Origin: Clostridium sp.
GTDB lineage: Bacteria; Bacillota; Clostridia; Clostridiales; Clostridiaceae
NCBI GenBank assembly: GCA_022773025.1
Contig: JALEZF010000016.1
Span: 62,001-126,000, forward strand
Direction of reading: 5' to 3'
DNA length: 64,000 nucleotides
Under the pieces are notes generated by a model. That model had not been told where the DNA came from. It did not search any database and saw only the letters and a program-made list of their open reading frames with translations. The translations under genes and the position numbers were made by a program. Below are positions 15,141-23,976 of the stretch, piece by piece (within the stretch, counting starts at the first letter, position 1; each line of letters begins with the position of its first letter).

Positions 15141-16742
15141 ATGATTTTGAAAAGAATAGATATGATTTTTAATGCTATAAAAACATTAGACAAGGGTGAT
15201 GGCGTCACTACCCTTGAAATAAGCAACAATTTGAATCTTGAGCGTTCTAATGTGAGCAAGGATTTGAACATCCTCGTTAATAATGGTTCACTATACAAGA
15301 ACAATGCTCGTCCTGTTAGATACTTTTTAAACAAACCTAACAGCATAGATTTTTCACATAAATCATCTTTAGATAACTTAGCTTATCTTTATCCTTCTCT
15401 TACAGAATCTATAAAGCTAGCTAAGACCGCAATCCTTTATCCACCTAACGGCATGAATTCACTTATCATAGGTAATACTGGTGTTGGTAAATCTATGCTT
15501 GCAAAACTTATGCATGAATACGCTAATTCTATTAATAAAGGCAAGAATATGCCCTTTATTCATTTTAATTGCTCTGACTATTCTAATAATGTACAGCTTT
15601 TAAGCTCACACCTTTTTGGGGTAAAGAAAGGTACTTTTACAGGTGCCACCGAAGATAGGGTGGGTTTAATAGAACAAGCAGATGGCGGAATACTATTTCT
15701 TGATGAAATTCATAACCTTCCTAGCGAAGGACAAGAAATGCTTTTTATATTCATGGATACTGGATACTTCAAAAGATTCGGTGAAGTATCTAAGAAGATC
15801 AAATCTTCTGCTAGAATTATATGTGCAACTAATAAGGATATAAATACTTCCCTTTTAGATACATTTATACGACGAATACCTATAAAAATTTATCTTCCAG
15901 ACTTAAATGAAAGGCTTATAGAGGAGCGACTTACTCTTATAGAGTATTTTCTTAAAGAAGAAAGCATGAAGCTGTCAAGGCCCGTACTTGTTTCCTACAA
16001 TGCTATGCTTTGTCTTTTATCCTATGATTGCCCATACAATATAGGACAGCTTAAAAACGACATAACCTTAGCCGTAGCCAATGCTTATGCCTCATATTTT
16101 ATAAACAATAAAAAGCAGATAAAGATAAATAGTCCTGACCTACCAAATGATTTAAAGAAGCCTTTAGGATCTCCCCTAACTAAAGAGAGAGAGCTAATTG
16201 ATTCTCTAAAAAGTGTAGATAGCTACTTCACTTATGACGAAAATACTGAAGTCACAAGCTTATCATTTTTAAAGCAGAAGCACATAATACTATCTACATG
16301 TAAAAAGCTTATAAAAAATATAGATAATACACTAAAGAGCAGAAATATAGATAGAGCTTTAATAAGTTCTATGTTTATGGATTACTTTAAAATAATAGAA
16401 GAAAACATGTCCACTTATCATTACAGCCTCAATAATTCTGCCTTTGATGAAATACTGAGTGGTGTAAGACATCTTCAAAACTCATTAAAGGATGCATTGA
16501 ACGATGACATAATAAAAGACTTCTTCCACATTCATTTAGATATGCTTTATGACAGGATAAACCTTATGGATTTTAATGCACTTCCTATGTTAAACAAGAT
16601 AAAGGACATATTTCCAGATAATTATTTAGAAGCATTAGCCTTAAAATCCATAATAGAAAAAACATACAATATAAACCTTTCATCAATAGAAATACTGTTC
16701 CTTACGCTTTTTTCTCTTTTCCTTATGGAAAATAATAGTTAA
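15141..16742 (+). CDS. Sigma-54-dependent transcriptional activator, LevR-like, short form
   Basis: 533 residues. An N-terminal winged helix (1-65, TTLEISNNLNLERSNVSKDL) is followed by a sigma-54 AAA+ domain: Walker A GNTGVGKS at 111-118, sigma-54 contact loop GTFTGA at 164-169, Walker B ILFLDE at 184-189 and an arginine finger around FIRRIPIKIYLP. A PRD-like helical domain follows (about 425-533). LevR/CelR proteins usually continue with EIIA- and EIIB-like domains and a second PRD, to over 900 residues; these are absent. It is flanked by two PTS operons with -24/-12 promoters, its obvious targets. PRD phosphorylation by the PTS is the expected control. Confidence 0.88.
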   Translation: MILKRIDMIFNAIKTLDKGDGVTTLEISNNLNLERSNVSKDLNILVNNGSLYKNNARPVRYFLNKPNSIDFSHKSSLDNLAYLYPSLTESIKLAKTAILYPPNGMNSLIIGNTGVGKSMLAKLMHEYANSINKGKNMPFIHFNCSDYSNNVQLLSSHLFGVKKGTFTGATEDRVGLIEQADGGILFLDEIHNLPSEGQEMLFIFMDTGYFKRFGEVSKKIKSSARIICATNKDINTSLLDTFIRRIPIKIYLPDLNERLIEERLTLIEYFLKEESMKLSRPVLVSYNAMLCLLSYDCPYNIGQLKNDITLAVANAYASYFINNKKQIKINSPDLPNDLKKPLGSPLTKERELIDSLKSVDSYFTYDENTEVTSLSFLKQKHIILSTCKKLIKNIDNTLKSRNIDRALISSMFMDYFKIIEENMSTYHYSLNNSAFDEILSGVRHLQNSLKDALNDDIIKDFFHIHLDMLYDRINLMDFNALPMLNKIKDIFPDNYLEALALKSIIEKTYNINLSSIEILFLTLFSLFLMENNS

Positions 16743-16770
16743 TAAAAGTTTATATAATTAAAAGTTTATG

Positions 16771-16811
16771 AAAAAGTGCTATGCCCTATTAAATGTCATA
16801 GCACTTTTTTT
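16771..16811. terminator. Bidirectional terminator between activator and peptidase operon
   Basis: AAAAAGTGCTATG (16771-16783) and CATAGCACTTTTTTT (16797-16811) form a stem with A and T tracts on both sides, serving the two convergent genes. Confidence 0.8.
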
Positions 16812-16816
16812 AATAT

Positions 16817-18199
16817 TTATTTTGCTAATTCATATATAGCTCTTCCGTATATCTCGACGCACTTCTTTAGTGTGTCAAGTTTTATATACTCATTTACTTC
16901 GTGGGCTAGATTTTCATCATCTTCAAATAGAGGTCCAAAGGCAACTATATTGGGCATAAGTTTAGCATAAGTGCCTCCTCCCATAGCCAAAAGCTTAGCT
17001 TCTTCACCAGTAGCTTCCTCATAGGCTTTTTGCAAAGCTTTCACTAAATCATGATCTTTCGGAAAGTGAAGTGGTGCATTGTGATGCCCCATTTGAAATT
17101 CAAATTCTGTTCTACTTAAGCTGGTATCTATACTATTTAAAATATCATCTAGTTTAATCGTTACAGGATATCTCACATTAAATCTCATGGAAACTTCTTT
17201 TTCATTTCCATCTATTATTCCAAGGTTTAAAGTAAGCTTACCTGATTCCTCATCTTGAAAGTCAATGCCAAGTTTCTTTCCATTGTACTCTTTAGCTATT
17301 ACACTATTAAAATCCCTCAAGAAGTCTGTAAAATCATCTTTGAATGTCATAGCTTCATTTAAATATAACAAAAGATTGCTTATAGCATTATCCCCACACT
17401 GAGGTGTGCTTCCATGAGCCGCTATACCTAGGGCTATGATTATCAAATGCCCACTCTTATCTTCTACTTCTATTTTATATTTTTCTTTCAGACCGTCATC
17501 TTTAAAATACTCTAAAAATGATTGATTTGTATAAGCTATCTTACACTTACAGCAGTCAGGAACTATATTGGACCTCTTTCCGCCTTTTATATATTCTACC
17601 TTATACTCTCCTTGAGTTTCCTTGAAACTTCTATGAAACTGAAAAGTCAGTATACCTTTTTCTGAAGTAACTATTGGGAATTCTGCATCTGGCGTAAAAC
17701 CAGCAACAGGAGGCTTTTCTTTCTTCAAATAATAGTCCATATCTTCAGTACCTGTTTCTTCATTAGTTCCAAAGATAATTCTCACCTTTTTAGAAAGCTT
17801 TACTCCATGTTCCTTCATAAGCTTCAAAGCATATAAGGCTGCAAATATAGGTCCTTTATCGTCAGAGGTTCCCCTTCCAAATATCTTCCCATCCTTTACT
17901 AAAGGAATAAACGGGTCTGAGTTCCATCCTTCACCTACTGGAACTACATCAAGATGACCTAGTATCCCAACATAGTCTTCACCACAGCCATACTCTGCAT
18001 ATCCTACATAATTATCTAGATTTTTAGTGGTGAATCCATATCTTTCAGCTATTTCAAGGGCACATTTTAATCCTTCCGTCATATCTTTTCCAAATGGATT
18101 CTCGGAATCAACTTCTCCCTTTAAGGTTTTCTTTTCTAAAATCAGCTTTAAATCATCTAAAAATTCTCCGTTTATATCTACATTCTTTAGAAAATCCAT
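16817..18199 (-). CDS. M20 dipeptidase, PepV-like, full length
   Basis: 460 residues with all M20 zinc motifs: VGILGHLDVVPVGEGW (His), GRGTSDDKGP (bridging Asp), GTNEETGTED (catalytic Glu and ligand), FTPDAEFP (Asp) and NLAHEVNEYI (His). The lid domain is present and includes GIAAHGSTPQCGDNAI, the substrate-clamping His region of PepV. Such enzymes split dipeptides in the cytoplasm. Last gene of the sigma-54 PTS operon, 20 bases after an M42 gene. Expected to be active, unlike its shorter paralogue at 20.4-21.6 kb. Confidence 0.88.
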   Translation of the reverse strand: MDFLKNVDINGEFLDDLKLILEKKTLKGEVDSENPFGKDMTEGLKCALEIAERYGFTTKNLDNYVGYAEYGCGEDYVGILGHLDVVPVGEGWNSDPFIPLVKDGKIFGRGTSDDKGPIFAALYALKLMKEHGVKLSKKVRIIFGTNEETGTEDMDYYLKKEKPPVAGFTPDAEFPIVTSEKGILTFQFHRSFKETQGEYKVEYIKGGKRSNIVPDCCKCKIAYTNQSFLEYFKDDGLKEKYKIEVEDKSGHLIIIALGIAAHGSTPQCGDNAISNLLLYLNEAMTFKDDFTDFLRDFNSVIAKEYNGKKLGIDFQDEESGKLTLNLGIIDGNEKEVSMRFNVRYPVTIKLDDILNSIDTSLSRTEFEFQMGHHNAPLHFPKDHDLVKALQKAYEEATGEEAKLLAMGGGTYAKLMPNIVAFGPLFEDDENLAHEVNEYIKLDTLKKCVEIYGRAIYELAK

Positions 18200-18219
18200 A
18201 ATCCTGTCTCCTTTTAAAC

Positions 18220-19323
18220 CTATCTCTTTACCCTTTGTATCTCATCTAACATCTCATTATCTAACACCTTGCAGAATTCAGCTATTGCTTTTACAGTTTG
18301 CACATAATCTTTACGATGGATAACTAATCTATGAGAATGCATGTATCTAGTTGGTATTGATAATGTCATAGTTATTACACCTTCAAAAGTCTTATGTATA
18401 TTTCCAGCATCAGTTCCACCTGCTACCATGCAGTCATAATTTATATCTAGGCCAAGTCTTTCGCATATCTCTTCAAGCTTTTGTAACAGCCCGTTGTTTG
18501 CCAAGGTGGAAGAATCTAAGATACTTAATATTACTCCACCACCAAGCTTTATATCTCCCTTATCCATAGGAGTATCCTTGGCTGTGGTTACATCTAAAGC
18601 AAAAGCTATATCTGGCTTTATATTGTGAGTAGCAGTTCTTGCCCCTCTTAAGCCAACTTCTTCTTGTACCGTACCTACTGCATATACATTTGCTTTGTGT
18701 TTACTCTTTTGAAGTTCCTTTAAAACATCTATAGCTACTGCAGCTCCTATTCTATCATCCCAAGCTTTACCTATTAAGTAGTTTGGATTATTCATAACTT
18801 CAAACTTCGTATCTGGAGTTATCATATCCCCTATTTTTACTCCTAAAGCTTCAACCTCAGACTTGTTCTCAACGCCTAAATCCATAAATAGATTCATAGG
18901 AACTATTACCTTGCTCTTTTCATCAGCTGTCATTCCATGAGGAGCTCTGCTCCCGATTACACCTTTTATTTTCCTGCCCTCTTCTGTAGTTATCACCATT
19001 CCTTGTGATGGAAGAACATGTCCCCACCATCCGCCTACAGGAAGAAGTTTTATATATCCATTATCATCTATATCCCTTACCATGAAGCCTACTTCATCCA
19101 TATGACCAGCTATCATGATCCTTGGTCCATCAGCTTCTCCTTTTTTTAATCCTATTATGGATCCCAAATTATCATAAGATATTTCATCAGTATAGTTTTC
19201 TAAATACTTTTTCATAACTCTGCTGACTTCCTTTTCACATCCTGAAATCCCATCAGCTTCTGTAAGATCTTTAAGCATATTTAAATCAACATCACCATAT
19301 GGCTCTACATTATTAATAATCAT
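18220..19323 (-). CDS. M42 family aminopeptidase, active form
   Basis: 367 residues of the dodecameric M42 (glutamyl aminopeptidase/TET) family. Ligands and base are intact: AGHMDEVGF (His), GKAWDDRIGAA (bridging Asp), TVQEEVGLRGA (general base Glu and ligand Glu), ALDVTTAKD (Asp) and RYMHSHRL (His). It removes N-terminal residues from short peptides inside the cell. It lies 17 bases after a second M42 gene that lacks most of these residues, so a mixed complex is possible. Confidence 0.88.
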   Translation of the reverse strand: MIINNVEPYGDVDLNMLKDLTEADGISGCEKEVSRVMKKYLENYTDEISYDNLGSIIGLKKGEADGPRIMIAGHMDEVGFMVRDIDDNGYIKLLPVGGWWGHVLPSQGMVITTEEGRKIKGVIGSRAPHGMTADEKSKVIVPMNLFMDLGVENKSEVEALGVKIGDMITPDTKFEVMNNPNYLIGKAWDDRIGAAVAIDVLKELQKSKHKANVYAVGTVQEEVGLRGARTATHNIKPDIAFALDVTTAKDTPMDKGDIKLGGGVILSILDSSTLANNGLLQKLEEICERLGLDINYDCMVAGGTDAGNIHKTFEGVITMTLSIPTRYMHSHRLVIHRKDYVQTVKAIAEFCKVLDNEMLDEIQRVKR

Positions 19324-19340
19324 AAGTCATCCCCCTAATG

Positions 19341-20411
19341 CTATCTATTTTCAGCTTTGAAAGCTTCAACTTTTTCTGCATTTAAAGATTTAATTATACT
19401 TATAACCGCTTCTTTAGCTGCCATATAGTCATCTGCATCAATGATTCCGCTGTTTGTCTGAAGATTTCTAGCACAAATACATGCTGTTAATGTCGGACAT
19501 CCTCTTAAAAGTTTGTGTATCCAGCCATTATCTCCATCTCCTAATGAAAAGTAGTACTGATGCTTAATATCTTTTTCTTTGCAGGTTTCTACTAAGCAGT
19601 TTAATAAGGCTCTGTTTGGCATCATTGACTTATCATAATAATTTATAAGTACACCTTCTCCAAGCTTTCCAACTCCATCCTTGTCTCCTGTAATATCATT
19701 AGCAGGAAGACAATCCATAACTATTCCTAAATCAGGCTGTACTAAATTTGTTGATGTCTGAGCACCTCTTAGTCCTACCTCATGCTGAACTGTAGCTCCA
19801 ACATATAAATCAACTTCAAGCTTCTCATTCTTTAAAGCTTCTAGGATTTCTATTCCCATTATGCATCCATATCTATTATTCCATGCCTTTGAAAGCAATC
19901 TCTTTCCACCTGCTAAGATTTCAAAAGCTCCTTCAACAACTATAGAATCTCCAAGATTAATTCCTAATTCTAAAACTTCTTCCTTTGTAGACATTCCCAT
20001 ATCTACAACGAGATTTTTTATATCTACTGATTTTGAACCATCTTTAGCTGAAGACATTATTATTCCTCTAAACTCTTCGCCTTTACGATTTACTACCTTT
20101 ACTCTCTGTCCAATTAATCCTTCATTGCATATAGTGCCTAATGGAAGGATTTTTATTAAACCTTTTGCTGTTATATCCTGAACTATAAATCCTATTTCAT
20201 CCATGTGTCCACTTACTAAGACCCTTGGAGCATTTTCTAATCCACATTTTCTTACCGCAAAAACAGAGCCAAGGTTATCAAATATTATTTCATCTGTATA
20301 TTTTTTATAATAGCTTTGTAAAACCTTGGACATTTTAGCTTCATTTCCCGAAACTGCTGATATTTGAGTAAGTTCTTTCATTAATTCTAGTGTATTTGTA
20401 CTTAAATTCAT
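19341..20411 (-). CDS. M42 family aminopeptidase homologue, probably catalytically dead
   Basis: 356 residues with a full M42 fold and a continuous frame, but the active site is altered. SGHMDEIGF (His) and the MDCLPAND Asp remain. The bridging Asp of WDDR is Asn (SKAWNNRYG), the general-base Glu of QEEVG is His (TVQHEVGLRGA), and the last metal His is replaced (RNLQTNSGII where RYMHS is expected). Two-metal peptidase chemistry should therefore be lost. It sits directly before the intact paralogue with close spacing; a structural, regulatory or binding role is more likely than decay, because the frame is undamaged. Confidence 0.85.
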   Translation of the reverse strand: MNLSTNTLELMKELTQISAVSGNEAKMSKVLQSYYKKYTDEIIFDNLGSVFAVRKCGLENAPRVLVSGHMDEIGFIVQDITAKGLIKILPLGTICNEGLIGQRVKVVNRKGEEFRGIIMSSAKDGSKSVDIKNLVVDMGMSTKEEVLELGINLGDSIVVEGAFEILAGGKRLLSKAWNNRYGCIMGIEILEALKNEKLEVDLYVGATVQHEVGLRGAQTSTNLVQPDLGIVMDCLPANDITGDKDGVGKLGEGVLINYYDKSMMPNRALLNCLVETCKEKDIKHQYYFSLGDGDNGWIHKLLRGCPTLTACICARNLQTNSGIIDADDYMAAKEAVISIIKSLNAEKVEAFKAENR

Positions 20412-20444
20412 ATTTAATTACCTCTTTCTATATGGAATTCTTGT

Positions 20445-21569
20445 CTATTTTGCAAGGTTATATATAGCCTGGGCATATATCTTTGCATTGATCTCTAAAT
20501 CACATATATCCATGTATTCATTAGGATTGTGAGCGATTCCCTTTTGTCCAGGGAAAGATGGTCCGAAAGGCACTATATTAGGCATAGCCTTTGCATAGGT
20601 TCCTCCTGTTGTTGTAACTGGTGTTCCATCTAAGCCTGTTACTTCTTCATAGGCTTTTTGAAGGCCTTTTACAAGGTCACAGTCCTTTTCAAATCTTACT
20701 GGATTGTAGTTATGAACTAATGCCACTTTTATATTTTCTGTACATTTACTTTTTATCTGTTCTAATATTTCTTCTACAGTAACAACGGCTGGATAACTCA
20801 AAGCACAGCTGAAATTTAAACTTTTGGAAGTATTACTTAATGTGTATCCTCTCATCTGCATAAGACCAAATTCCTTATCGCTATAATTGATTCCAAGTCT
20901 GTCTCCGTTTGAATTGCTTGATAGGAAATATTTATTTATAAAATTAAAGAATTCTCTTGTAACATCATCTCTATTTTCATTATCTATATAAGCACTTATA
21001 GTTATTTTCGCTCTTCCTCTTTCACCATATACTACAGGATATTTGCAGTCTGGTGTGAATCCCATAACAGGTGGTTTTTCCTTAGTCAAATAATATGTTA
21101 AATCTTCAAATCCACTTTCTTCATCAGTTCCAAAGATAATACGAACTGGTTTTGAAAGTTTTAATCCAGATTCCTTTATAGCATATAATCCGTATAATGC
21201 ACTGATTATAGGTCCTTTGTTGTCAAGAACTCCTCGGCTATAAATTCTTCCATCTTCTACATGTCCACTAAATGGCGGATTAATCCATCCGTCCTCTATA
21301 GGTACTACATCAAGATGTCCAACTACTCCTATATAGTCATCACCTTCACCAAACTGTGCATAACCCATATATCCATCTATATTTTTAGTCTCAAAACCCA
21401 ATTTTTCTGATATCTCTAATGCCTTAAGTAAAGCTCTATTTACTTCTTCACCAAAAGGAGCATTTTCTTTCGCTTCACTTTCTATACTTGGTATCTTTAC
21501 CACATCTATGATATGTCCTATCATTTGATCCTTAAACTTTTCTACATTGACGTTTAATATCTTTTCCAT
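20445..21569 (-). CDS. M20 peptidase homologue lacking the lid segment
   Basis: 374 residues. The zinc motifs VGHLDVVPIEDGW, SRGVLDNKGP, GTDEESGFED, FTPDCKYP and GIAHNPNEYM are all kept. Compared with the 460-residue paralogue in the same operon, about 85 residues are missing after residue ~190, including the AAHGSTP motif that supplies the lid His and substrate contacts in PepV. It may have a different substrate, need a partner, or be inactive. First of four peptidase genes after the GrdB-like gene, separated from it by 111 bp with a hairpin. Confidence 0.82.
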   Translation of the reverse strand: MEKILNVNVEKFKDQMIGHIIDVVKIPSIESEAKENAPFGEEVNRALLKALEISEKLGFETKNIDGYMGYAQFGEGDDYIGVVGHLDVVPIEDGWINPPFSGHVEDGRIYSRGVLDNKGPIISALYGLYAIKESGLKLSKPVRIIFGTDEESGFEDLTYYLTKEKPPVMGFTPDCKYPVVYGERGRAKITISAYIDNENRDDVTREFFNFINKYFLSSNSNGDRLGINYSDKEFGLMQMRGYTLSNTSKSLNFSCALSYPAVVTVEEILEQIKSKCTENIKVALVHNYNPVRFEKDCDLVKGLQKAYEEVTGLDGTPVTTTGGTYAKAMPNIVPFGPSFPGQKGIAHNPNEYMDICDLEINAKIYAQAIYNLAK

Positions 21570-21647
21570 GATTATCCCCCTAAAACTTCTATAAAGATTT
21601 ATATTTTAAAATTTATCTTATATAAAAATTATAGTTATTCTATAAAG

Positions 21648-21672
21648 GGTAGTCTAATAAAATTAGACTACC
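21648..21672 (-). terminator. Intra-operon hairpin between GrdB-like and peptidase genes
   Basis: GGTAGTCTAAT and ATTAGACTACC form a perfect 11-bp stem with a 3-base loop. Only a short T tract follows, so partial termination or mRNA processing that sets peptidase levels below PTS levels is plausible. Confidence 0.5.
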
Positions 21673-21680
21673 TCTCTATT

Positions 21681-22202
21681 TTAGTAACATATTTCTTTTG
21701 TGTATTCAGCTACATCTTCTTTTAATGCCTTCTTTTTTGCAAGCTGGCATATGTGTCTTAAAGATTCGCTTAAACCTATTCCGCCCTTTTTAGGCATCTC
21801 TACTATATTAACTATATCTTTATAATTTGCAATTACATCTTCACATTCTTTTGACATAGCTGCTATAGCTGGAATATCAGTTTTATTATTAATTTCATTT
21901 GCAAGAACTGCACACATTTGTGCATAGCCAGCATAGTTAAATGCAGGTCCACATATAACTACATCTGGATTCATCTTCTTAACCATTGCAACCATCTTCA
22001 TTTTAACTTCTTCAGTATTTTCCCTAAAGAATCCGTCTCCACAATATAGGCATGCAGTTACTTTCCCGTCAATTTCCTTAAGATATGGTTCTAACATACT
22101 TGCTGAACCTATAGCCATGCCTTTTCCACCTAGGGGTAGGTTTGGATTTTCCTTTCCACCGAGTCCTGCTTGGGTTTGATCAAATATCATTAAAACCTTC
22201 AT
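21681..22202 (-). CDS. Stand-alone GrdB-like (glycine/betaine reductase component B) N-terminal domain protein
   Basis: 173 residues that match the first part of GrdB-type reductase subunits: MIFDQTQAGLGGKENPN, then TACLYCGDGFFRENTEE, MNPDVVICGPAFNYAGYAQM and IPAIAAMSKECEDV. Full-length GrdB is about 430 residues with a selenocysteine in the C-terminal part; that part is absent and I see no UGA read-through context. No other Grd component is nearby. The gene lies between PTS IIC and four peptidases in a sigma-54 operon, so it probably handles the imported compound. Function unknown. Confidence 0.72.
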   Translation of the reverse strand: MKVLMIFDQTQAGLGGKENPNLPLGGKGMAIGSASMLEPYLKEIDGKVTACLYCGDGFFRENTEEVKMKMVAMVKKMNPDVVICGPAFNYAGYAQMCAVLANEINNKTDIPAIAAMSKECEDVIANYKDIVNIVEMPKKGGIGLSESLRHICQLAKKKALKEDVAEYTKEICY

Positions 22203-22214
22203 TAATATTACCTC

Positions 22215-23558
22215 CTAAAGATCATCGAAGGATAAGTCATCAAATGAGATATCTTCTTCTTCTGAAGCATTATTTTGTGCTTCTTCTTCATCCTTTAAAT
22301 ATTGCTTATCTAGCATCTTTATAAATGGATAGTATATTACACATCCAAGTACTAGTAATCCTATCTGCCATAATCCTGCAAATAAGCTTCCTGTTGATAA
22401 ATATCCTGAGAAACCTATTGGTGTCGTCCATGGCAATCCTACTCCTGTAGTGTAAGGTATTATTCCAGCTTGAGTAGCCCAAGTTGAAAGTATTAAATTT
22501 ATTGTAGGTACTCCCATGAAAGGTATTAGTAGTATTGGATTTAATACTATTGGTAATCCAAATATTATTGGTTCGTTTATTCCAAAAAATCCTGGAACTA
22601 TTGATAATTTACCAAGTTGACTAATTCTCTTTGATTTACAGAAAAGCACCATTACTATAACTAATGATAGAGTACTTCCACCTCCACCAAATCCCGTGAA
22701 GAAATTAGAGAATGGATCTGTAAATATGTTTGGCAATGTTGTACCTGCTTCAAAGGCATTTAAGTTCTCTATTGTTAAAACTTTTGTTATTGGTCCAAAT
22801 ACTGAGTTAGCAACTGCTGGACCATTGATTCCAAAGAACCAGAATCCTGTACATGCAAATCCATATATGATTTGAGCTGTTAATGTATTTCCTGCACCCT
22901 TTAATGGAGTTTGTAATACTGTATATATAAAGTTATGAGCAGTTTCATACGGAGTAAATTCAAATATTATTCTTATAAAGAAGAATATTAACATTATAAT
23001 AGCACTTGGAATTAAAGCTGCAAATGAATCTGCTACTGCAGGTGGAACTCCATCTGGCATCTTTATTGTCCAACCCTTTTTATATACCCATGTAAATATC
23101 CAAACTGACAGCAATGATACTATAAGTGCTAAAAATATACCATTTGATCCTATGTATTCAAATCCTAACCCACTTACAGTTCCTTCTGCACCTTCTATAG
23201 TAAGTCTTGTTGGCATTAATATTATGAATGAAACTAATGCCACACAAGCGCCTTGAATTGCATTGCCCTTTAATTCTTTAGCATATGCATATCCTGTACC
23301 TATAACCGTCAGTATACCAACTATATCAAATGTTGCTCTTGATACATTTGTGAACCATTTTTCCCATCCTTCTCCAACAAATCTAGCCCAGAATTCTGAC
23401 CATCCTTCAATTGGAAAGTTTGCTATTAGCAAGAATATTGATCCTACTATCAGAAGAGGTGTACTTATTAAGAAACCATCACGAATTGCACATAGTATCT
23501 TATTTTTCCCTAGTTTATCTGCTATAGGCATCAAAACTTTTTCTAATTTTGAAAACAT
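22215..23558 (-). CDS. PTS lactose/cellobiose family IIC permease
   Basis: 447-residue membrane protein with about ten hydrophobic segments. Recognisable Lac/Chb IIC pieces are GIFLALIVSLLSVWIF, FTGFGGGGSTLSL, FFGINEPIIFGLPIVLNP and a C-terminal membrane segment ending in an acidic tail (EEEDISFDDLSF). The GINEPI(I/V)FG motif is the sugar-binding loop. It imports and phosphorylates an unidentified substrate with IIB (next gene upstream) and IIA (13 kb). Confidence 0.88.
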   Translation of the reverse strand: MFSKLEKVLMPIADKLGKNKILCAIRDGFLISTPLLIVGSIFLLIANFPIEGWSEFWARFVGEGWEKWFTNVSRATFDIVGILTVIGTGYAYAKELKGNAIQGACVALVSFIILMPTRLTIEGAEGTVSGLGFEYIGSNGIFLALIVSLLSVWIFTWVYKKGWTIKMPDGVPPAVADSFAALIPSAIIMLIFFFIRIIFEFTPYETAHNFIYTVLQTPLKGAGNTLTAQIIYGFACTGFWFFGINGPAVANSVFGPITKVLTIENLNAFEAGTTLPNIFTDPFSNFFTGFGGGGSTLSLVIVMVLFCKSKRISQLGKLSIVPGFFGINEPIIFGLPIVLNPILLIPFMGVPTINLILSTWATQAGIIPYTTGVGLPWTTPIGFSGYLSTGSLFAGLWQIGLLVLGCVIYYPFIKMLDKQYLKDEEEAQNNASEEEDISFDDLSFDDL

Positions 23559-23584
23559 ATGTTTGTCCCCCTTTATTGTAATTA

Positions 23585-23908
23585 TTATTGTTTATTTTTC
23601 TTTATAGCCATGATAGCTTTTTTTAGCACTTTTTCTCCATCCATCACACCGTAATCTGCTGAATCGATTACTTGAATTGGAATATTTAACTTTCCAAATT
23701 GATTTACGGTCTCTTCATATAAGTATTTAACTTGTGGTCCTAGCAGTATACAATCTGGATGTAGTGTCTCGACGATTTCACCTAGTTTTCCGTGTGGAAA
23801 AGCTTTAACTTCCACTGGTAAGTTGTGAGCGTCAGCAACTTTTTGCATTTTACTTGCTAATAAACTTGTAGACATTCCCTGACTACAGAATAAATAAATT
23901 TTTTTCAT
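23585..23908 (-). CDS. PTS lactose/cellobiose family IIB component
   Basis: 107 residues from the ATG at 23908, which has GAGGTG six bases upstream; an in-frame GTG at 23917 overlaps that ribosome site. The phospho-carrier Cys is in MKKIYLFCSQGMSTSLL (residue 8), followed by GPQVKYLYEE as in CelA/ChbB. Soluble partner of the IIC encoded 26 bases downstream. About 68 bp separate it from the RDD gene, with AT-rich direct repeats and no terminator, so it is probably read from the same sigma-54 promoter. Confidence 0.88.
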   Translation of the reverse strand: MKKIYLFCSQGMSTSLLASKMQKVADAHNLPVEVKAFPHGKLGEIVETLHPDCILLGPQVKYLYEETVNQFGKLNIPIQVIDSADYGVMDGEKVLKKAIMAIKKNKQ

Positions 23909-23976
23909 GTCCTTCACCTCATCAAAAATTTCATTAATAATTTATTATTTAATAATTTATTATGATCGCTTTTAAC

